Shown here in pieces: positions 57,103-64,000 of a stretch of DNA of 64,000 nt. The notes beneath the pieces are model-generated. The model had not been told where the DNA came from, made no database searches, and saw only the letters and a list, made by a program, of their open reading frames with translations. The first letter of the stretch is position 1; every line of letters starts with the position of its first letter. The DNA lies in assembly GCA_030760725.1 (NCBI GenBank), contig JASWHV010000005.1, positions 94,618,622-94,682,621 on the forward strand, in the 5' to 3' direction. The DNA comes from Neostapfia colusana. Lineage: Eukaryota; Streptophyta; Magnoliopsida; Poales; Poaceae. The translations under genes and the position numbers were made by a program.

Positions 57103-58649
57103 ACTGCACGAAACAAAATTTTGAGTCAATCAAAATTCTATCTCAGTAGTAAGTAAATATAAGTAAAACATGAACATGTCATGAACTTTATGAAAGCATA
57201 ACCACATTCATGTTTAAACAAATCTTATGTACGCTAAGCTAATCAGCGGGACTACCCTGACCAGCTCACACAAACTCCAAGTTTTACTCAAGTCATCAAC
57301 AGATTCTAGACTTGAGTTCAATACCAAAGTTTTAGTAAACTTCAGTAGCTTTCCAACCAGTACTTATGTGCTCATTAAGGATTTTTCTACAGGAAGTTAT
57401 GGCTTAAAAACAGAAAGGTCCAGAGAGGTTTTTGCTACTGTCCTGGTTCTGAACAGTTTGCCTTCAACTGGACTTTTCACCCATGTAACATGTGATTCTG
57501 CTCTGGAGGCCTACAAGGAAGTTGTAGAGCACTTGAAAATATTTCCAGAACTGTATCATACACCTTATTTGGGTCAAGCTACTCAGAGTTATGCTCTGTT
57601 AAAGTCCAGCAAGAATTTCTGCCAGAAACAGAGCTCTCTGTTTTTGAAAACTTTGACACCTAGTTATACTCCCATTTGAATCTTAGCCCAAATTAAGAGT
57701 TCAATAACTAATATTTGTTTCAAACTTCCATATTTAGTTGAAAGTTAGCTCATGAATCATTTCTTCATAGGGAAGAGGTTCTTATGTGTAGTACGGTGTC
57801 GATGCACCGTAAGAATCATGTCGGTACTACGTAGCCTCACCAAATAAAAATGCTAACCGGATTACACCGGCATATACGTATTATCAGTGGCACTAAGACG
57901 GTCTCTCGCACACGTGTACTACATGGAATACGTACGTGGTTAGTACCTGCAGAAGATCACTCAATAGTGGTGCACTCAAAGGTTGTTTCATTTCAGGCAG
58001 TTCTATAATTGAAAGTAAATACAAACGCCCGTATCATTGCCATACGGCCATCCTTGAGTTAAGTCACGTCTCAAGGTACGTGATCGTGTTTCAACACCAC
58101 ACGACGGGGAACCCGAGTATGTCATGAACGGGTCGTCACGGTTGGGAATGTTATCAACCCAACGGATACCACCTACTGCCCTGCAGGGCACGCCGATGGC
58201 AAGCGCTGCGTATGTCCTCCTGGGCTATTTCCAGACGAACACACTCTCGCGTTACTGACCACGCGATGGGGTCTCCACTTACTTGCCTAATGCACGCTAG
58301 GGATCAGCGTTTCATATGAACTCAGGAACATGAAGAGTCCAAGAGTTTCATATTAACATCTCACACCAAGCTGTGAGATCTGCCCTGAACCACTTTCCTC
58401 GTCAGGGGAGCTAACCGAAATTGAACCGCTTTCGGTAGCGTTCCTTACCATTCTTACCTGAACGTAGGTGCGTAGTTACATAATGAAAGTTCAGAATTAA
58501 AACACATATGTTAGTCTTGCCACTTTAAGTAACTACACTACTATAGTCCTTATGTGGGCCTAATATCGTTTCCTCACCGTATCCTAAGGTTTTGTCGTAA
58601 TACCATCCTTATTCCGTGTGCTATTACCAATGCGGCTCTGATACCACGC
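57103..58649 (-). other. Leader of unit 5: PBS and predicted intron
   Basis: PBS 58634-58646; predicted intron 58457 down to 57104. It carries CCTCGTCAGG near 58397 where units 2-4 have CCTCATCAGG. Both splice sites are conserved. Confidence 0.65.
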
Positions 58650-61600
58650 TGAGGGGGCCTGACCTCCATCACGGGGCCGTGCCGCCTTGCCCGAGGAATC
58701 GCATTGGGTGGTGCCGTGTTATGCGGCACCCAACAGCACACATATAAGGAACACAGTATTACATAAATCAAAGGCGGAAGGTTACAATTATTCTTTGTGA
58801 ATAATTTACATAAAATAACTACAGCGGAAGTCTATAACCAGCTCACGTTGAATAACTATGAAGCACCGAGAAGAGGTCCAGCCCGCGGACTCCTCTCGCT
58901 AGCAACACGAAGACAAGGCAGCGGCTAGGTTCTCCAAGGGTGACATGACTCGGAAGTTCCCGAGTCTCACCAGACAACCTGCTTTATAGCGTCGATGCTT
59001 ACCTGCAAAACCACTTATATAGCAAGAGTGAGCACAAAGGCTCAGCAAGACTTAACCGTCTCTCCTAAAGCATGAAACTCTACATGAACGTAACCTAAGA
59101 CCTATCCTGTAATTTGCGAAAAGACTCGCCTACGAGTTCATCCTTAACTTTCAGATTTTAGCCATAATAGTAGTGACCTTGCGCCCAGCAACATTGGAAC
59201 TCCACAATCAAACAAGAAACGCTTCATTCCAATGTTACTTGTCCCAAGGTGAAAAATAAATTTAGTTTGCTCTATCTCTACTTCAAACATGGTTTTCATG
59301 CAACTTAACATAATCACAACAGCAATTATACTTTTTGCAAACTGTTTCCACACAAGTTGATTAACTACGTCACAACATGGGAGCAAGCGGTACTCAATAA
59401 CCGCGAGGGACGGTGATTCGAATCAAACACTACCCGGATAACTCGACACATACGCCCGCCTCTGAAGACCCAACTCTGGCGTCCTTCATTACGTCGTATG
59501 TGGCAACCTTTCTCAGGACACTAAACTGTAGAACCGGTCGCGCCGTCTCGGGCTCATAGGTCTAACGAGACGATGTGGTATGCCTCTACAGTCCAGTGAA
59601 CCTGGTACATCGGTTTCCTGGTTCCCATATATCAGTAAGCATCCGGTACACAACTCAATACTTGCTCCTGGACGCGGCATACGCATCGGTCCTTAACCGA
59701 CACAGGCAGAGCTACTCGACCAAGACCTCGTCTTGTCGCAGCCTAACCCCTCTGCCCGGTCTCATCTTTAGAAATGTAAAGTTTAGTTTGCTTCCTATCC
59801 CAACCACACTTATGATATTCTGAACTATAGCTCGCGAGTAGATTCCAACTACTCGTCTTCTACCGGATGCCCTAGTCTATTTAGCACGGCCTTATTCTAC
59901 AGCGATGACAAAATTCTACCCTCGACTTCAGGGTTCATGTTTGGTTATGCAAGTGGAGTATCACACGTCCTTGACCTAATGCACATACAAACCTTGACCA
60001 ATAGTAGTGAACAAAGGGAAAACTTTTAAAACAACTTAAGTGCAAACCGGGGCTTGCCTTGGTTTTGCAGGTGTCTAAAGTCAGATAAGATGAAGTTAGT
60101 TGCTGATGATGACTTGAAACTTAATCCCTGCCTTCTTGCTCCTTGATCAAATCTTCACCTATTCACGTTTAAGCACTACACGTTATGAACATGCATATCT
60201 TTAATTGTAAAACTTTTTGCTAACAATTGCTATAGACAAGTTTAAAACTGGAACTTTGTTTAAGAATTTAAAATGACACTGGGGGTGGTGGTTTGGATGT
60301 GTGTCTAAGCACTATCCTCGAGTGAGAAGTGAGGTTCATCACTTGGGTGGTGATCACCTAATGAGGTTGAACAGGATATAATGATCCAGGGCTCCAATGG
60401 AGCTGGGAATTTTCTTGGGGGTTCCTTGTCACAAGAAAGTCCTCTGGACCAAAATTCAGAACATTTCACTAAGTGGATCACCCAGAACAATTCCCTAAGC
60501 ATTTAAGCATAAAGGAATTAATTCTGATTAAACTTGCACTTTAATGCAGATCTAAGTGAACCATAATTTCCTACATAGCTCAGAGAGTATTCCTAAATTT
60601 TCCTAGGATTTTTGGAGCTAAGGAATGGCTAGAACTGAATTTCCAAGTTTTGGAAATTCTCTGAAAATGTTTCTGTATTCATTTGAATACAGAAACTTGA
60701 AATTGGAATTATCCCAACTAAATAAATTCCAAATGACCTAAAACTTTTACAGGAGTCTCCTAATATCCTGAAGAATATCCTGGCAAAATTTGGAGAATTT
60801 TGGTTGAACCAAAGTCCCTCTAAAATTCTTTTGCTGAAAAGTTTTAAAGAATTTTCCAGAATTTTCTATTGCTTTTCATGCAAATTGGGTTGCATATTTG
60901 GATAGAGCATTTCATCCTGAATCGAACCCAATTTGAATCACTAAATTTGGAGCTCTCTAGAAAAAGTTATGCAGATCCAAAGTTTGAACCAAATCTGGAA
61001 TTCAAATTAATTCGGGAAAAGTTCAAACTCGACCCATTCGGGAAATTCGCCGCCTGTGAGTTCTACACCGTGCTGAACACGATGGTGGAGTCGGGGGCCG
61101 ATGACAACGGCCGGAAAGGTGCTTGCACCGGCGACCATGTCGAACCTTACTTCGGCGACCTCGCTCTCCCTCAACAGTGGGTCTTTCGGGCTAGGGTTTG
61201 CTCCAAAAGCACCAGTGTCCCATGGACATCCTCGACCCATAGCTCGCTCTCCCTGAAACCCACCGGAGAGGGGACCTCACCGGCGACCCGAGCCCGCAAA
61301 ACTCCGGCGGCGACAAAACTCGGTACCCGGCATCTCTACTTGCTCATTTGAGCTGCTAGAACTTCGGGGAGATGCGCAAGCATGTGCTGGAGCTACTCTA
61401 AGCTCATCTAGCACGGAGCTACCCCGAGCACAACGAATTTCTTCGAAGGGTCCTCGGGTTTCTAAAGAACCGCCGGCGCCAATCTTCAAAATACTTGGTA
61501 CCGGAGCTAAGAAAGCAGGAACTGGTGGGAAGGAAAGAGGAAGGGTTCCTCACGCACCTCAGGGACCTTTCTGTTGATCAGAAGAGGCCGCAAATCCGTC

Positions 61601-62607
61601 GGGCGACGGTGTGGCGTACAGGCGATCAACACCGGAGCTCCGAAGTGAATTCCAGCTCGTAGGCGCCAACCACCGGTGCTGGTGTTCACTTGAGGCTTTG
61701 GGGAGCAGGAGAGAGACCTGGCGCAACGTTCCCGCGGCTCAGCCTCACGAGAGGCACGCCGAGCTCGCCGGGCGTCGATGAGCCGAAGGGTTCTTCCGCC
61801 GGGCGGGGGTTTGGGTTCGCGAGGCTCGAGCAGAGCGTGGAGAGGCTACGGGGTAATGGGGATGAGGCCAGATGCTGCACTCGGCTGCCGCTATAAACGG
61901 CCATGCGCGTGAACCGACGTTGGGGGAAGCAGCTCGGTGGACAACGTCCGGCGATGGGCTGCCCGGGAGCTGGCGCGCGGTGATCACCCGAGGAGGAAAA
62001 CAGTCGGTTGGGTTGTTTCGGGTGGCTGACAATTGGACCCCACTATTTCTAATTCTTATCCCATTTTTCTCTTATATTTTACCCCAGCAGCTCAACATTA
62101 AAGACTTGACTTCACCCCAAAGTCATAGTTTGAGTTTGCTGAATTCAAATAGTTTGGATTTTGGTGTGAAATTTGGATGTGGTTTGATCATTTGAATTTG
62201 AAATGGAGTTTGAATTCTCCATTTTGTATTGCCCCAAAAATATAGCAAACCAGCTCCAAAGTTTCCAATTTTTTCCATGGCTGCCCATTCAAATGTAGAG
62301 AACACATTTGTGGAACCAAATTTGCAAACTGAGGGAGTTGGAATTTGAAATTCAGATTAGAGGGCTTCCTCTTTTAATCCCAAACAATTATTGGAACTCC
62401 TCCAAATTAACTGAAATTTGGAAGGGTGAATATTTGGGCTATGAAGATGCATGTTATGAATTTATATCTCCATATTTGGAAGCTTTGGGAAGTCTAAACC
62501 CTCACTTTGAACTTACACCATTATAATTCAAAGTTTTAATTCCCCTCATTTTTCATAAGTGTATATGAGCTGATTTTTTCTTGCTACCACTTTTTTGGGA
62601 TTTTACA
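58650..62607 (-). repeat. LTR e (3958 bp), chimeric, right end of the array
   Basis: From 58650 to about 61030 it is almost identical to LTRs a-d. After GGGAAAAGTTCAAACTC it switches abruptly to a different GC-rich block (61031-62040) and AT-rich start (to 62607) that match no other LTR here closely. The outer end TGTAAAATCCC abuts the PPT of the next element. So the 3' part (R-U5 side) belongs to the array and the 5' part (U3 side) to the right-edge element. Left of 61030 it shares AGGTTGAACAGG and AAATTTAGTTTG with LTR a. Confidence 0.87.
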
Positions 62608-62643
62608 TCCCTCCCCCCTTAAAAAGAATCTCGTCCCGAGATT
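62608..62643 (-). other. PPT and palindrome of element C
   Basis: The PPT (62608-62620) reads AAGGGGGGAGGGA on the minus strand, one base different from the others. The palindrome AATCTCGTCCCGAGATT is at 62627-62643. Confidence 0.85.
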
Positions 62644-62671
62644 CCAAAGGAAAATCAAAGCGGGGAGAACA

Positions 62672-64000
62672 TTACCGGGTATATGATGATAGCAAGTCCG
62701 GATAATACGTTCGTAGATAGTCCTCGCTTTCCCATGTCGCCTCATCAGCGGTATGGTTACTCCACAAGACCTTGTAGAACCATAAGGTCCGGTTTCTTGT
62801 GGCACGAGTCTTTTCATCGATGATCCGGATGGGATACTCCGTGTACGTGAGGTCCGGTTGAAGGACTTCTATGTCTTCAGTGCGGATTTCAGCAGAGGGC
62901 TTGAGGCACTTCCGCAGCTGAGAGATGTGGAAGACATTGTGAATGCCTGCGAGCGACGCTGGTAACTCTAGGCGATAGGCCACGGGTCCGCATCTTTCAA
63001 TGACGGTAAACAGACCAATGAACCGCGGTGCAAGTTTACCCTTTACTCCGAAACGGTGAACTCCCTTCATCGGAGACACACGGACATAAACATGGTCCCC
63101 GATGTCGAAGTAGAGAGGGCGGCGTCTTTTATCCGCATAGCTCTTCTGACGAGATTGAGCAGCCTTAAGATTGGCTTGTATTATTCGCACTCGTTCTTCA
63201 GCTTCATTCACAAGTTCAATGCCGTAGATAACCCGCTCGCCGGACTCGCACCAGTTGAGAGGTGTGCGACATTTCCGGCCGTAGAGAGCTTCATACGGCG
63301 CCTTTTTAATGCTAGCTTGATAGCCATTGTTGTAAGAAAACTCCGCCAACGGCAAATGATCGTCCCAATTCTTGCCGTGGTGGATGGCACAAGCGCGTAG
63401 CATGTCTTCAAGCACTTGATTCACCCGTTCAGTTTGACCATCTGTCTGCGGGTGATACGCGGAGCTTCGGATCAGTTTGGTCCCCAACGATGCGTGCAGC
63501 TGTTCCTAAAACCGAGAGACGAACAGCGCACCGCGATCTGAAATGATGGAGCAGGGAACACCGTGCAAACATAAGATCTTTGCAATGTACAGCTCCGCAT
63601 ATTGCTTGGCCACGTACTTTGTATGTACAGGGATAAAATGAGCCGACTTGGTTAGTTGATCGACTATCACCCAAATCGAGTCATGTTTGTGAGACGTGAG
63701 AGGTAAACCAACAATGAAGTCCATGCTGATATCCTCCCACTTCCATGCCGGAATGTTCAATGGTTGCAGCTGTCCGGCTTTACGCATATGGTCGGCTTTC
63801 ACCCGCCGACACGTATCACATTCAGATACGTACTTTGCAATCTCTCTCTTCATCCGTGTCCACAAAAATCTGGTTTTCAGATCGTGGTACATCTTGTTGC
63901 TGCCCGGATGAATAGAATACTTGGACAAATGAACCTCGTCCAAGATTTTCTTCCGAAGCTTCATGTCACGGGGTACCACTATACGGTCTTTAAACCATAG
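62672..64000 (-). pseudogene. Integrase-chromodomain end of element C pol, with in-frame stop
   Basis: The frame is open from the right window edge down to a TAG at 63506-63508, which replaces the Trp of SRFWEQLH, between the second catalytic Asp (ISDRG) and the catalytic Glu (QTERVNQ) of integrase. Beyond the stop the same frame stays open to its normal end at 62672: the HPQTDGQTER motif, APYEALYGRKC, the GKLAPRFIG segment and a full chromodomain (DEATWE) are present. So a single G-to-A nonsense change is the only break seen. The upstream part (gag, protease, RT, RNase H) lies outside the window. Confidence 0.88.

Larger units (their letters stand above)
15955..62607 (-). mobile_element. Tandem LTR-retrotransposon array (LTR-sharing units, 10,193-bp period)
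   Basis: LTR starts (PBS side) are at 17877, 28071, 38264, 48457 and 58650; LTR ends (PPT side) are at 21991, 32184, 42377, 52570 and 62607. Between successive LTRs there is one internal region of 6079 bp, so adjacent elements share one LTR. Single insertions do not give this pattern; LTR-LTR unequal recombination or integration of a circle-derived concatemer does. All four full internal regions have intact gag-pol. A truncated unit ends the array on the left (15955-17876); on the right the last LTR is chimeric and leads into another element. Private base differences in individual units argue against simple duplication during assembly. Confidence 0.93.
62608..64000 (-). mobile_element. Right-edge element C: 3' end of a related gypsy element, continues off window
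   Basis: It has the same orientation as the array. Only the integrase to chromodomain end of pol, the palindrome and the PPT are visible. The protein is clearly related to, but distinct from, both the array and element A. It is joined to the array through chimeric LTR e. Confidence 0.9.

Noticed and set aside
15955..62607. Array as pure assembly artefact
   Set aside because: Units carry different private variants in coding and LTR sequence, and the ends have biologically sensible junctions. An artefact cannot be excluded without reads, so it is kept as a refutation test.
15955..62607. Satellite DNA or a host tandem gene family
   Set aside because: The period consists exactly of one LTR plus one retrotransposon internal region with PBS and PPT at the boundaries.

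Overview
The window is plant nuclear DNA, almost certainly from a large-genome grass, and consists entirely of Ty3/gypsy LTR retrotransposons. I found no host gene, tRNA, rRNA, CRISPR or prokaryotic feature. The evidence is chromovirus-type gag-pol polyproteins (gag, aspartic protease, reverse transcriptase, RNase H, DD35E integrase, C-terminal chromodomain; closest to the Tekay/Del lineage), LTRs of about 4 kb with TG...CA ends, initiator-tRNA-Met-type primer binding sites and purine-rich PPTs. The placement in grasses is inference from long LTRs, GC-rich LTR promoter regions and nesting.

Layout. Element A (1-9827, + strand) has the 3' end of an extra upstream gene (orf0), an intact gag-pol (1161-5717), a PPT and a 4041-bp 3' LTR (5787-9827). 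It was apparently inserted into the LTR of element B, a dead relative on the opposite strand (9828-15954: 1968 bp of LTR, a broken pol fused to orf0 by an internal deletion, and part of the leader). The leader of B is interrupted at 15955 by a second, related family on the minus strand. That family occupies the rest of the window, not as a single element but as a tandem array with a 10,193-bp period. Each unit is one LTR (4114-4115 bp) plus one internal region (6079 bp), and neighbouring units share the LTR between them. Each fully shared LTR (a-d) has a PBS on one side and a PPT on the other. Four consecutive internal regions carry intact, nearly identical 1487-codon gag-pol genes (22060-26523, 32253-36716, 42446-46909, 52639-57102). 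The left end is a remnant created by an approximately 8.3-kb deletion. The right-most LTR (58650-62607) is a chimera that joins the array to the 3' end of a further, more diverged element (62608-64000).

Expression. The sequence suggests more splicing than is usually assumed. Each array unit has a strong donor (CAG|GTAAGA) about 190 nt after the PBS and an acceptor one base before the gag ATG, which predicts a 1354-nt leader intron. Family A/B shows acceptors directly before both orf0 and gag. The LTRs of both families share a GC-AG intron-like segment; in element A it joins two exons in frame into a short acidic reading frame. Both LTR families also share a U5 hairpin with a compensatory base change, and a palindrome lies beside the PPT in every family.

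Notable protein-level points: array-family Gag lacks the CCHC zinc knuckle present in element A, and orf0 is absent from the array family. Comparisons between copies were made by eye, so identities are qualitative.
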